From positions 30,256,001 through 30,320,000 of the forward strand of contig OU612065.1 of assembly GCA_914767715.1 (NCBI GenBank): 64,000 nt of DNA. Reading direction: 5' to 3'. Source of the DNA: Membranipora membranacea. Lineage: Eukaryota; Bryozoa; Gymnolaemata; Cheilostomatida; Membraniporidae. This document shows, one piece after another, positions 18,101 through 30,634 of the stretch (position 1 is the stretch's first letter; each line of letters opens with the position of its first letter). The notes below the pieces were generated by a model. It saw only the letters and a list, made by a program, of their open reading frames with translations. It did not search any database and was not told the DNA's origin. A program made the position numbers and the translations under genes.

Positions 18101-21100
18101 TAATAATTTAAAAGACTGTTTTCGATAGTGCAGTTGCTCGATCTGAAATACATTTTAGCATATAGCAGATGATTTATGAGAGACAGACATTTTAATGCTA
18201 GTTTGCTACGCTGCGTTTGAGGCTGCTCTTTTGTTTCACATCTTATTCTCCATATTTTATTCTATCATGTGAGCGATTTTCAGCTTTAGAATCCAAATAT
18301 TGAGGAAGTTAATGGCCTCTCAAACTTCCAAGGTGACGGCAATTTATCGGCAGTAAGAATCAGCCGGCAATCCCTAGGGTACGTCACAACCATCATACTT
18401 ATTACGATACACTAAAATATGCTGATGATCAAAATGTTCAGATCTGTAACGGTCTCGAACCCAGGTCCAAATGGCTTTGCAGGCAACGCCGCTAACACTG
18501 ACCTATATTGTCTACTGACCTAGTTGGTCCAAGTGGCGTGATGGTAGCGTTGTTGCCTATAGGTATGGGGACCCTGGTTCGACCAATGTCTGAATTTTGA
18601 TCATCATCTTATCTGTGTGATTATTAGTGTATTAACTAATAACTCCTAATAAGTATGACCATAGACAAAACACATGTCTATGGTTGTGACGTACCCCAGG
18701 GGAAACATCCGCTTATTCCCAATGCCGATTGAAGGCGATCACCCTGGAAGTTTGAGAGGCATAACTTCCTCAATATTTGGATTCTAAAGCTGAAAATCGC
18801 TCACATGATAGAATAAAATATGGAGAAGAAGATGTGATACAAAAGAGCAGCCTCAAACAAAGTCTTTAAATAAAGAGAGAGTAAGTTTTTTAAAGGAAAA
18901 ACAGATGATCAAATACACATCACATTGGTGTTGCAGGTACCCGGTAACTTCCATGTCGCTACACATTCTTCAAAGGAGAGACCAGCAGATGGAGGTAATA
19001 TGCAGCACACTATAGAATACATATCATTCGGTGACGACGTACCAATGGTAAGTTTATGAAGGAAAGATCAACCCATCAAAATAAATATTGCATGACTTGC
19101 CAAAGTTCTTTAGACTTTATTTGGTCACATGAAACTACAAATAAAAATGTCCAGAGCTGTGCTTTACTGAAATCATCATGTATTACCTTCACCTAGCCTA
19201 TCTTGTAAAGCTTTATATCGCCCTCCCCCCCCCCCCTTTCCCACCCCCAAGACACGCCCACAAGCACCCAACTCATATCGCACTGTTCTGCGGTGTATTA
19301 TTCTGTTTGTACATATTAGTTTGTTGATATTCAAAATACTAATAGTATACATATTGTATAGTATAGTCCGGTATTTATGTATTTTTAAATATTTCTATAT
19401 GTAGGGAGTTACAGAAAATATTCCTGGATCCTTCAATCCTCTTCAAAGCGTGTCCAAGATGGAAATAGATAGTAAGTTAATACTTCCTGCAACCTTGTGG
19501 CGGTATGGGGAGTCGCCCCTTCTTTCTTCGACAGGGCGCAACTTCTAATTCTGTTCATAGAATGATGTTTTATTATGTGGAATATTTACAAGCTACAGGT
19601 TATTTTATATTCACTGATTAGGTTGCATTCGATTACCAATCTCTTCTACTTCGTTCGGTTATGGAATTCTACTAAAGGCCAAATTCTACCCCCTAAACTA
19701 GGTGTTATTGTTGCTGCAACTCTACATTCTGGTGTTGCTGAATAATCTTAAAACGACTGTAATTAGAAATTGAGCAGTAACACTAGTTTGAATCAACACA
19801 AAGTCAAAACCTATATTATAATAGATGTTTATCCTCGGATGAGTACAAGTTATTGTGATAAAGCGCCTATGTTGATACCATTTAAAACATTAACTTGATT
19901 TAAAACATTTAAAACATTTGACTTTGATCGGCAATAATAGAGTATATATATTAACCTTGTGCGAGGAAACTAAAAAGTGATTAAATCGTCTTTATTTTAT
20001 TAGACATATCGTAGAATTTGTTCTGAGTTGTCTCCTAATTGTTCTGATTTCTAACAGGTAAAGCTACACATGATTATTTCCTGAAGATAGTACCGAGTTC
20101 TGTATCACTACTCAGTGGTAAGACTATGTACCCCTATCAGTACACCTACGCATACAGGGTAAGTTTACCTACATTATAGTGTAGATACATTCATTCATAC
20201 GGTGGACTGTAGATAATATCCATAATATATTATATATAGTACATATATCCATAGTTTGCCCTCTAGTGGTTATGCATACTTATTGCTATTTGACACACAG
20301 TGGTCTTATAGATATTGCAAGCTGAGGACTATAGTCTTGTCTGAACAGTTATAGCTTTGGACACTTTTTGAGCGTAAATTATAGGAAGAAGGCGTAAAAA
20401 AATTGAGTTGGTTGAAGCTAGTCTTCAGGGAGCATTTATGTGCAGTATGATGATGACGTGTTGGATTCAACATGTTTCAATCTCATGAGATAATTTTTTT
20501 GTCTCGTCTTCCTTTGTAACCACGTTATATCCTTTAACATTTATTATATTTTACTTATATTATGTATGATTCTTATAATATAACAGACTAAGGATATAAG
20601 ATATCCTTTCTCGGTGGTTATGTCTAAATCTCCTAGCAGAGTAATAAGCCGATAATAATAATCATCAAAATCAGATCCTGATATTTCTCTGTATGTTGTT
20701 ATTGTAACTTGTCAGTAATTAAAAGTGTATTACGTCCGCTGATGATGTCATGGCAGCAGATATATAACAGCTTTTAATACATTGTTGTGCTAGTTAAGGA
20801 TTCCTGTGATGACCTTGATGGTGTTTAGGTGTTTTAGTGCATACAGGTTCATGCTGTAGATATGTCCTTAGGCTAGGTCTAGAACAAGTTTGATCCGAAT
20901 TGCCAGCAGATCGTTCATTCCCATTCTACTGGTGAGCCGGCGCCAGCCCAAACCCTAAATGCAGGCAAATTGGATCATGCCTGATCTAGGCTAGGTTCAT
21001 ATTGAATCGGTAATCACTAGCGCTCATCAGATATGCATCCCTCTAACAGACATCCCTTAGGTATCCCAAGTATGCATACTTAGTAACCACATTTTTTCAT

Positions 21101-24100
21101 CGAATACGCAGTATAGAAATACCCAAAATCTTTCTAATAGTAAGCCTATTTCCAAGGGTATCTTAAAAAGTTTCCCACGCCAACAAATTTTGTTTGGGTG
21201 TTTCCCGTCTCGGCAAAGCCATATGAACTAGGCTGAGAATTGATCAGCAATGACCTGATTGGTTAGCTGCCGGATAAGCTTGCGGTGTAGATTCTTTAGA
21301 CTAGCTGCTGATACTAGATTTGTGCTATATTTAGCTCTTATAAGGCTTCCAAGGTCAATGTGACAGTCATAAGATTAGTCTACATCACACGGTCAGTACG
21401 CTCTCTCCTTTATTGTAAAGCTTTCTATAAACTGCATCAATTCAAAGCTCCCTCCGAATTAATATCGACAGAATATGCCACTAACTCAAGTTCATACCCT
21501 CTGCATGAATCCCTGTGGATGCAATAAGATTAAGTATGAATGGAGTCTCAGTGTAGCTGTGACCTCCTGTTACTGATTCCAGTTATTGGTGTCTATGCTG
21601 ATTCAAAAAAAGAAGCGATGGAAGACCTATTTGCAGTCTTGAAACCAGATAACCAAACTTACTAAGTACTCATGATTGAGATTAAGATAACTCGTTTTAA
21701 ATACCTACTTGGGTTGATCTGGTTTGGCATTGTGATTGATCCCCAAGCAACTGGCCAATTTATTTTTGAAAAAAAGCTTGCAGATTGCAGTCATCAATGA
21801 TCCAAATATAATGAATTCAAATTGTAAGCTTTTCGTTTGAGTAGATTATTGTAACGTATGTGTTTGCCTTCTTGATGCATGCATTGCATGCCAGTGAAAC
21901 AAATTTGGTTATCTCCATCTACAAATAGGTGGCATCTGAATCTGATAAGCTTTGGTAATGCTTTGGTTATTCTTCTTTTGCCTGCTGACTTCTGTTATGT
22001 CATCTCCCTCGACAAATGTTGTCATTCCAATTCCTATCCTATGGTGCTTCAATTGTCCAAATCCATGCTATCATAAAAACTAGAACAATGATACAACTCC
22101 GCTTTACCTCCTATTCCAATAGTGCAACGAGAAAATTGCCAATTCCTTGATGTTCAATACAAACAGATCCCAGTCGGTCGTACAGCGATATATATTGAAT
22201 AGGTGTTTGGATACTTTACTGTCATATAAAATTTATCTTTTTTCCGATACTTTTTTTGGCAAGCTAAATCATTTGAGGACAATTTTTGCATTTAGTGCCT
22301 AAACAGAAAAAAATACAAATACATATACTTATATTATACTGCATAGACTTGATAATAAATTACTATTATTATGTCTATGGTATTGTATTATATTTATATT
22401 ATTATATATTATAATTATATCTTTGGTATTGTATTATTGCATTGTGTTACAGAATTACCAGTCTCGAGCACATGGTGGAATAGTGATGCCAGCTATATGG
22501 TTCAGATATGATCTCACACCAATCACAGTGTCTTATACACAATACAGAAAACCGTTCTACCATTTCCTTACTATGGTGAGTAATGTCTGCAGAATCTTCG
22601 GCTCTCTGCTCCCTGCTGCGAATCCAAATAATTTCCCAGACATATTTTCAAAATAACCTGAGTTGTCTATAAATAAGTTTCGAAATGATAGGTTTGAAAG
22701 CTGAAACAACTCGCAGCTTAGTGGGCTAGTTGTATTCCCTTTTAATGTGTTAGTAAATGGAACAAAATGCCACACAATGAGTTGATTGATGCCTCAAATT
22801 AAAGCCACCCCTCCTCTCCCCTATAATGAATTAAGAAGGACAACCCTACTATTTCCAAGGATTGGGATTTTTAGTTTTCAGTTATTTACATGTATGTTGT
22901 GCCTATGATGGCATATCCCTTTAACAACTTCAAAAATACCCTCAATTTTCTGACAGGTCATTTGTATAATTGACCTTGCTCACACAATTGCCGGAATCTT
23001 TTATCAAGACTTTTAATAAACGGACCTCAATGTATATTGTGATAAAATGAATTATATGAATAGTTAGATTATGCCACTGCTCGCTCACACAATCGCCGGA
23101 AGGCGGGTACTCCTTGCTTTCAATAAAAACGGATCTCTATATGTGTCATGATATAATGAATATATATGAATAGTTATTTACAAGTGCCACTATGCATCTC
23201 CATCCACCATAACTTATGGTGTCATCTCATATCAGGTTTGACTGACAGGCCATGGATTTCTATAACATTGAGATTTCTCTGCACGGCACTGAAAATTATA
23301 ATGATGTGCTGCTAAAGCTGCCTGTTTGATTGACAATTCCGCATTGTAACATGATCTAATTCTTCGTGATAACTTTGTCACTAACAAAAACTCAATAATG
23401 GAATAAGAAAAGAGTGATTTCACCTGGTATTTGCTCACAAACCTTTCTGATTTTGACCTGCCCAAGATATAGGTGTATTTTACTTGATATTATGTTTTCG
23501 AGCACCTGTTGGCATGATGGAACTATTGTTAAAAGTCATGTTCATCGATGTGACTATTGAAAATGAAAAGCGGTAGCATGAAAGCAAAAATATTGGACAT
23601 CGGCAAGAGCGTCTGTTTTAAATTCATACTAAGAGTAAAATCGTTCTCTCCTGCCATCCGTAATCAATGAAAAACTTGAAAAGTCAAAAGGTTCGTTGAA
23701 ATTGATTCAATTATTAGTCATTTGAGACAGCTTTAATTGGATGATTTAATGATTGCAGTGAGATTTCTCACGCACACTTCTCCTAATTCTCACAAATTGG
23801 ATCTCACCGAGGGTCGAGTACCCACAATAAACCTCTATATCACAAAACTGACGGTAAAACTACAGCTAGGGGGTTTTATGCGATTTATTTGAACGATGAA
23901 GCCTGATTGCGTTATGTAAAGTTTTTATTTGATGCTGCACTTGCGCTAATAAGCACTATCTTATTTTCACTACAGATCGATACCAGCACTGTGTAGTACA
24001 CACAAATATGTAAATTCTACAAATTAGTCTTGATTGCAACTGTATTAGCTTGTTGCAGTGTTATCTCGGCAGCTAAATTATCCGTATAAACGAGATACTA

Positions 24101-24605
24101 CAAAGTCTGTATTTCTATAGAGCTACAGAATCCTCATAACTATTGCTCTATACTGATGAAAACGCATGAGGAAAATAAATTCAAAACAATGTTAACAACC
24201 TGAATCGAAATTGTCATTCACAACCTTTCGCTTTTCCAAGTATTGCTGCGCTTTGTTTATTCCCTGGACATTAATAAATATTACTAATGCGATGAGTTTG
24301 TAAATTCATAGCCCGAATCCTGTTCAATGAAAATGACCTTCGAGTAAAAACAGAACGTTATATTTTCTGAAACTTAAATGACTTTTTATAAACTTTGTTA
24401 GCCTAAGCTCTAAGATACATCGCTATACCAACCAGTCAGATGCTATTTATCTGTATCCCTTCCTTAGATAATATTTTTTGGACTTCTTTTCTTTTAGTTC
24501 TGTGCTATTATCGGAGGAACGTTTACAGTCGCCAGTATCATAGACTCCATGATCTTCACCAGCTATAACTGGTTTAAGAAGGCAGAGATCGGCAAACTCG
24601 GATAG
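15124..24605 (+). CDS. ERGIC1: ERGIC1 (ERGIC-32), complete, 9 coding exons
   Basis: Exons: 15124-15143, 15941-16075, 16429-16520, 16815-16939, 18937-19047, 19405-19471, 20058-20158, 22453-22575 and 24498-24605 (TAG). They total 882 nt, or 293 aa, close to the ~290 aa of the family. The first coding exon is only 20 nt (MQFSLR plus a split Arg). Diagnostic segments: FDIYRKVPKDLTKPTTTGA followed by the first membrane helix, DIQDDMGRHEVGHVEDV, CRFRAAFRVNKVPGNFHVATH, THDYFLKIVPS, PAIWFRYDLTPITVSYT, and FCAIIGGTFTVAGI-like sequence (here FTVASIIDSMIFTSY) forming the second helix. The protein cycles between ER and Golgi in COPI/COPII traffic together with ERGIC2/ERGIC3-type partners. The exon 4 acceptor is the less usual AAG. 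Intron 4 contains a long inverted SINE pair, and introns 7 and 8 are about 2 kb. Confidence 0.96.
15137..15773 (-). other. Two unidentified antisense ORFs in ERGIC1 intron 1
   Basis: Minus-strand open frames at 15773-15552 (Cys/His-rich, containing CCQCPK) and 15364-15137 (hydrophobic stretch ACCLPAQAIIGG) lie mostly in ERGIC1 intron 1; the second just covers the end of exon 1. They are separated by stops and frame changes. I recognise no family. They could be transposon remnants or chance ORFs. Confidence 0.2.
18212..18861. repeat. Head-to-head inverted pair of tRNA-headed SINE-like elements
   Basis: Two ~320-bp arms in inverted orientation in ERGIC1 intron 4. The outer ends pair as GAGGCTGCTCTTTTGT with its complement near 18850, and both arms contain GAAAATCGCTCACATGAT or its complement. 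Near the centre each arm has a tRNA-like head: on the plus strand GTGGCGTGATGGTAGCG (A box) and CTGGTTCGACC (B box) at 18534-18584. The mirrored copy, on the minus strand around 18452-18512, reads GGGTTCGAGACC for its B box. Identity between arms is high but not perfect. Transcribed, this would form a long double-stranded hairpin. Confidence 0.75.
18660..18687. repeat. Small hairpin inserted in one SINE arm
   Basis: ACCATAGACA and TGTCTATGGT flank a 7-base loop. The mirrored left arm lacks about 22 bp at the equivalent position, so this hairpin is a recent insertion. Confidence 0.7.
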
Positions 24606-24918
24606 GATCTCAGTTATCAGCTCAACCTTCTACAAGCTCAAGAGGTCAACATCAACTCACCTACTCTATACAACGAAACAAAGAAAGCAAACAGCAGAGA
24701 GGTAAATCTAAGATTATACCTCTTCCTTGCTGTGACGCAAAGCTGAGAAATCACCAACTTCGCACACAAATAGGTCCTTCCAACAGAATTTACCTGTATA
24801 CCACTAAATTATAGCGATACGGTATCGTAACAGTATCATGATTAGGTACCATCTCTTTTCTGCGAGTTATACTTTCTAATATTACCATTATTTTACTGCT
24901 TTCTGGTTAAACCAGATC

Positions 24919-24946
24919 ACAGAGTAAGGATATATCCTTACTCTGT
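24919..24946. repeat. Short palindrome family P1, copy 3 (perfect)
   Basis: A perfect 28-bp palindrome, ACAGAGTAAGGATA and its reverse complement, about 310 bases after the ERGIC1 stop, probably within its 3' UTR. Confidence 0.75.
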
Positions 24947-27384
24947 CTCCTGATGAAGATTTTTTGTTTAATCTTGATAAAAAGCCCTGGAACAAACACG
25001 ATCAAGGCCATTACGCTGATTTTATCCTATATCTGTCCCTTGGTACATTGTCTATTAGCTGTAGATATAAAATATTGAATGATGTATTGTTATTCTGAGT
25101 GCTAGTTAAGTTATTTCAGACGATGAAGGAAGGAAGTGTATAGGTGCACTTTTCCTGTTCCTACCTCCTACTCGTCCTTAGAGGATTCGCTCGCATTCGC
25201 TCACTCCGACGACGATCTGAACCTGAAATCTCTGTTACTCAGTCGAGTACTCAAATCAGTGCAATGACCCCTGCACAGTGCACGCCATAATATAACGCAA
25301 CTGAACAACACATTTTTTCCGTCACATTTTTTTTCCGTTGATATTAGATTCAACAGTATTTTTGATTCATTTTTAATTATGAGCTAAATTTACAAAAATT
25401 GTCCAGTCCAGTATAATTATACAGAAAAAGTAGTTATTCACTATTATTTTATGTTTCCGTTCTGTCAGAAAATTGCTTTTTGTTTACCTAGCATGTCAAT
25501 ATTTATTATTGATGAGTAATTTGTCGTTATTTTTGTTAGTTTTTGTCTAGTGGTCTATTAACCAGGAAAAAACTTCTGGCTTTTTGTAATGTATGATTAT
25601 ATTTATGTTTATCAGAAGTCATTTCTATATAATTAAAATATATGAAGATGATTCATAAAGCAAATATTAAACAAGTCAAGTTGTTGGGGTGGAAGCTAGC
25701 CCGGGCAATATTTTAGTTTGCATGAGAGAATCTGGAGGGGGGGGGGGGCGCCAATTCCCTGACAAACAAAATGTCTAGGCTAGATAGAAACCAACAAAGA
25801 TCAAACATGAACAGAAACTGTCAGGTAGTCTTGAGGGGTTGAATGTCCTATGAGGTGCACATAACCTGACTATCCTGATGTAAGATAAATCATGAGGAGA
25901 ATAGTAATTACAGTAGTATATACAGTTAGGAATGTCAGCTACAGCGAGAGCCGACCGGCCTTCAGTTATTGACAATGTTTTCACTCGTAATTACACTCTA
26001 ATGATCTTTTTCAAAAAGGCAGTCGTCGCATCGTGATTATTATGCTCATGGGAGAAAATTAAATCTATCTATTCAGAGGTTTTTTTAACACGTGTTTTCT
26101 CGCTTGCTTTGATATGACAGTGTGCGGATTTACGCACATGAATTGTAATGTTTATCGATCTATGAGTGTAATATCTGATGATGACACCAGCTCTCAGATA
26201 ATCACATTAGACTTTCTCTCTGACGCTCTGCTGCCATCTAGTTTGAGAATAAATCTATCCTTCTGATCGCCGCGCTGTAGCTGCTGGTAATTACTGATTG
26301 TAATCTAGTAAGGCTGGGCTATGGCAGCCTGATGACACGTTCTCTACCCACTAGCACTAACATTACTCATCAGGTGCTCCTCTCCACCAACTAAGACTGA
26401 CATTGGTTATCAGGTGCTCCGCTATACTGACACCAGTACACAACTCTGACAGATCCTGCATTGAGCAGGCGCTCATCCCATTGTTTAGTCCTGTGAAACC
26501 AGGTTATAAGGCATCTGACTGTATTCTTGCTACAAAAGACAACCGACTACAACAATAGTAGTTAGCGCAAAAAATATCTCATCTCCACGCAGTCTGGAGA
26601 AAAATTACACAGTTACACACTTGGTGAGTATGTTTATTATACTATAACCTTATGCCCTTCAGGTAATTAGATAACTCCATCCTTCTCCTTGTATCATAGT
26701 GTATAATAATTTTGTCTCGGTACAGAACTTCATAGTATTATATCATTCACTTGTCACAGACCTAGATGACCAGAGTTGAGGTAAGCGCATATTATTTGGG
26801 AATCTCACTAGCATATTTTACGTCAAAAATTTCACATGAAAAATCAATTTGGGGAAAATGATACAGATATTCAATCCAGACATCACAACAATAGTTTCAA
26901 AATTATAAAATATTTGCGCATAAGCCGAACAACCTCTTTGCAGACTTTGCATGTTCTGGTGGTTGGCTACACATTACCGAGTTCAACAACTTCTTTTCCA
27001 TACAAACAAAGCATTAAATTTTTTGGTCTGGTAAGTGATATTTTATTTTTGCATAACGTAATGACTATTTATAGCAAAGATGAAGATTTAATCTTGCTGC
27101 ATCCTGGTATTGTATTAAATTCCATAATTTACAATACAATAGCTGATTAGTGATGTGTCGGACCATTGCACTGTGAACTTTGTATTGACAAAAAAAGGCG
27201 TTGTCATCGTAAGAACAACAATGATTGTATCTCTTTCAGAAGGCGTGTTGGGAAACACCACCCTTAGTTGTGTCAGGCTGGATACGGGGAAGATATCATG
27301 TCATGTGATCCAGTGCACTGAATAAGAGTGACACGACTACTCATCAGGAACTGTGAACACCAAAAAATAATCGGCAAGGTGTGA

Positions 27385-27531
27385 AATTCTTCTGACTCCG
27401 CTTATTTTAATGCCACCCATATTGACATTGACCTCAGTCGTTTTGGCCTGCTTGGTGCATTGAGGAAGACAATTCAAAAGTGGGAAACAACTATCTTTTC
27501 TAAGGCTGAGGAGGCCACACTAGGTAAATAG
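27385..27531 (+). CDS. Unidentified coding-like ORF, 48 codons
   Basis: An open frame bounded by stops with balanced codon use and a plausible hydrophilic/amphipathic product (contains RFGLLGALRKTIQKWETT). A donor-like CTAG|GTAAAT sits at its end. I recognise no family. It could be an internal exon, a transposon scrap or chance. Confidence 0.2.
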   Translation, partial: NSSDSAYFNATHIDIDLSRFGLLGALRKTIQKWETTIFSKAEEATLGK

Positions 27532-28009
27532 CCTCCCTTCCCTCCACAGGTAAATTGAAAGCATTCTGAGAAGAGGCTCTGTATGTGTGCTCCATATCCT
27601 CAACACAACCTTGCATTAATAACATTGCATTACCGGAAATACCATTACTGTCCGCGTTGCCATGCTCTATGTCTATGAGATTATAACATATAACATATTG
27701 TTTTTACTTGTTTCTCTTTCCATCGTTATCAGGTAAATTACTTGCGTCATAAAATCATAAATAATATAAAGGTGTGATGCAGCGTATTGCGTTTTCTAAA
27801 AGGCCTATAAGAGTAAATACTCTCCGTTTTACTTAGAAGCTATTTGCAATCAATGTTTTTTTGTTAGACTGATGAATGTTTGCTTTATGTTGTAGGTGTA
27901 TATAGTTGCAGGCGCTATATGAATTCCTACAAAGATTGATAAACAAGGCGAGAGAAAGAAAGAAGTTCACTTTCTTTAGTAGTGTAGAATAGCTGTGTCC
28001 GTCTGTGAT

Positions 28010-28125
28010 TTAAGCTTCCTGATTGTGATGAGCTGGCGGGGCGTTACGATGACCAGCCTCTTGAAACACTGAGCACTTATTACGAGCTGATTTGGGAGAC
28101 GGATTATTGCTACTCACTCCATTAA
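28010..28125 (+). CDS. Unidentified coding-like ORF, 37 codons
   Basis: A short frame, richer in GC than its surroundings, with an acidic product (PDCDELAGRYDDQPLETLS). There is no start codon and no family match. Listed only because the composition stands out in a gene-poor region. Confidence 0.15.
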
Positions 28126-28734
28126 ACATATGGTGGGTGATTTATTCTACATCATATGAGCTAATAAACTGCTACACAAAGTCAGGTAATCCTATTTAAG
28201 CTGAGATTCGGAACAAACAAGTTTCAGATGCCTAGGGCTATACATACAGCTCGTAAACAAGGTTACTCTATTTGGCATAGCATTAGACTTTTCAGTCTAC
28301 TTGTCAGTCTAAGACATCCTTGTGTGTGCGGGTGAAGTACAGATAAGATTCAGCTCCTATAAAATTCAGCAGGTCAGTTAATCTCGATACTAGTCAGTTT
28401 TGAAAAGGTTCAGGCGCAAGATACAGGGCAATATCAGTCTCATCTATGATTTGATTTCTACGTTTTGATTCAACTGTATTGACTTTCGATGAACAAATAA
28501 GTGGTAGACGCTTTTGTTTTTAGCGTGACCCCCTCTGACAACAAATTGGTGGAAAATCAGTGAGCAATCAGACCTTTCAAGTTTAATTTAGATCATAATT
28601 TTCAGCTGATATGGATATCTATGATTATTTTAATTCCTGAATTTCCAATCATTTTATCAATATCCAGAGGATCACCTGGGTAATTCTCTTTGAACTGTCA
28701 GCTATTTATGGGCTGTCGGCTGACACAAGAGCTG

Positions 28735-28872
28735 CACATAGGGTAGTTTAAGCGCTCAAACGGTGGCGGGGTGATGGTAGAGGCATTTCATTATCAACCA
28801 CTTTCTCCCCTCCGGAGGGGAGAAAGTGGTTGATAATGAAATGCCTCTACCAGCATTGAACTACACATAGGG
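28735..28872. mobile_element. Palindromic MITE family P2, copy 1, with 9-bp target duplication
   Basis: Element 28744-28863 (120 bp) flanked by the perfect direct repeat CACATAGGG at 28735-28743 and 28864-28872. Its terminus reads TAGTTTAAGCGCTCAAACGG. The centre is a near-perfect 74-bp palindrome, GGTAGAGGCATTTCATTATC...CTCCCCTCCGGAGGGGAG. Copy 2 lies at 56220-56348. A 9-bp duplication with long inverted repeats fits Mutator-like elements; Merlin-like is possible. Confidence 0.85.
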
Positions 28873-29166
28873 TAGTCTTGTCTTGTCTTATGAGGGGGAC
28901 AGAGGTAGATGATAAAATAAATCTGTCAGAATACAGGCGATATATGGCATCCATCGTATCCAGAGGCCCCGGACAAATTTGATTTAGCATATTTTATTGG
29001 TAGTAAACCTGGAGTAACAAGAGTCGAGTGTTTGGTTATTTGGATAGATTGGTGAATCAGTGAATCAGATATAGATTTATGCTGGTTTCTTGTCTAACTC
29101 TGGTTTATTGAGGAATCTACCGATTCTGACAGCGCTGACGTCTCAGATAGGTCGTCAATAACAAGT

Positions 29167-29523
29167 TTATTGGCAGCAGTAAGATTGCTTCTTGACCGTT
29201 TGAAGTTTATATATCGTTTCTGGCAAGCAAATAGACGTTGCTAGAGCTTCATTTACGCTCGGATTTCGCACTATCAGATTGATATAATCTACCGTTGAGT
29301 CAAAACCACTCTGCGTGTGACATCTCTCGTAGTAGCTGGCAAGTATGTCTGCTGTGATTGCCCATCGACATGTCAGCAACCGATAAACTAATCGGCTGTT
29401 GACTGCTAGAACCGGCAGCTTGCTGCCAGAGGTCAGTTCAATGACCTCAATTATGTATTTGTTCAGGTTAAATATGATTATTATTCTGTGTCTGGAGTAT
29501 TGGATATTATAGTATGTACTTAT
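29167..29523 (-). CDS. Unidentified 118-codon ORF, possible terminal exon
   Basis: Open on the minus strand from a stop at 29526 down to TAA at 29169-29167. The internal Met is at 29379. The product contains SKLPVLAVNSRLVYRLLT and ITADILASYYERCHTQSG, looks globular and is richer in GC than the flanks. An AATAAA occurs within 10 bases after the stop on the same strand. No family was recognised and no splice partner was found. Confidence 0.25.
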   Translation of the reverse strand: MSTYYNIQYSRHRIIIIFNLNKYIIEVIELTSGSKLPVLAVNSRLVYRLLTCRWAITADILASYYERCHTQSGFDSTVDYINLIVRNPSVNEALATSICLPETIYKLQTVKKQSYCCQ

Positions 29524-29892
29524 TCAAATGATAAGCCTAGTGTTGGAATCTACATCTATAATTGACGGCTTTACATTACTTTACATTACTTTACAACTTT
29601 GAAACTGTTCATTGAAACAGCTCCTAAATAGGAAAGGCAAACAGGTACATTGATTTCCTTTGAATGGTGACTCCGTGTTATGCCACACGGGGATCAAAGG
29701 GTGAGGAGAACATTGCTTTACTGTCTTCTCATTACCAAAAGATCAAATTTCTGTATGAGTGCTTTGAGTTAAATGTTTTAATGGTACATACCATAGAGGG
29801 GTTAAGAATCTGCAAGATGAAAAGTTAGCCATTTCACACATGTTGCAATAGCTAAAATAAATATAGCTATCATTTTCTCGCTCATATTATTT

Positions 29893-29939
29893 TTGTAGTC
29901 TCGCCAGAGACTATAGATAATCTATATCTATAGTCTCTG
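29893..29939. repeat. Short inverted repeat
   Basis: CCAGAGACTATAGATA and TATCTATAGTCTCTGG form a 16-bp stem with a tiny spacer. No further function is visible. Confidence 0.5.
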
Positions 29940-30548
29940 GTCTCGCCTCAGCTAGCCAAAATCGAGTGCTAGTTTTATATGATATTCAACACATCTTTTA
30001 GGCCAATCATACTACTAATATTATGTGATATCAAAAGTCCAAATTTTTACTGATCCCGCTCCCCTATTTTGGGTTTGTAATTTAATGACAATATAACATT
30101 TGTAGGCACACAGTTGAGTCAGCTATCAACCTTCAAACTGCTAACCCCCTCATCGGCTGGCTAACTGATGGTGTTATAATTATGAGCCACAAGTGTAAAA
30201 AAATATATCAGCTGTTTCTTTAGCTGTATTTAGTTAAGACTAATTATTTCCCAATGATCTCACATTTCATAAGATATTACACCCTCTTTACCGGTCAGTC
30301 ACAGCCCACCAGTTACAGGTCAGTGTATTTTTGGAAACCATTAATAACTCACCTATCGCCCCCCCCCCCTCCCAATAATACATAATCTATCTGATATCTT
30401 AGATAGTTATTCCATACCCTCTCTTAGAAATTTTCTTAGTATTTGTCATGGTTGAGCTGAAGTTTGGTTTCGTTGGTCGGGGGGGGGGGGGGGGGTTGGT
30501 GTTCCCCAAGCTTGTCAAGACAGGCTAAGGTTGAATATTCAGGTTGCA

Positions 30549-30634
30549 TAGCCCTGTTCACACGGCCACGCGTTTTGGTTTTTTTGGTTTTGTAAACCAA
30601 AAAAACAAAACCCGTGGCCATGTGAACAGGGCTA
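30549..30634. mobile_element. Hairpin MITE with TAGCCCTGTTCACAC termini
   Basis: Inverted arms of about 42 bp (TAGCCCTGTTCACACGGCCA and near complement) around a GTTTT/AAAAC loop. GGTTGCA occurs directly before it (30542-30548) and two bases after it (30637-30643), which is a candidate 7-8 bp target duplication. Confidence 0.6.

Noticed and set aside
26836..27150. 104-codon plus-strand frame
   Set aside because: AT-rich, no recognisable domain, no splice or polyadenylation context; chance is likely.
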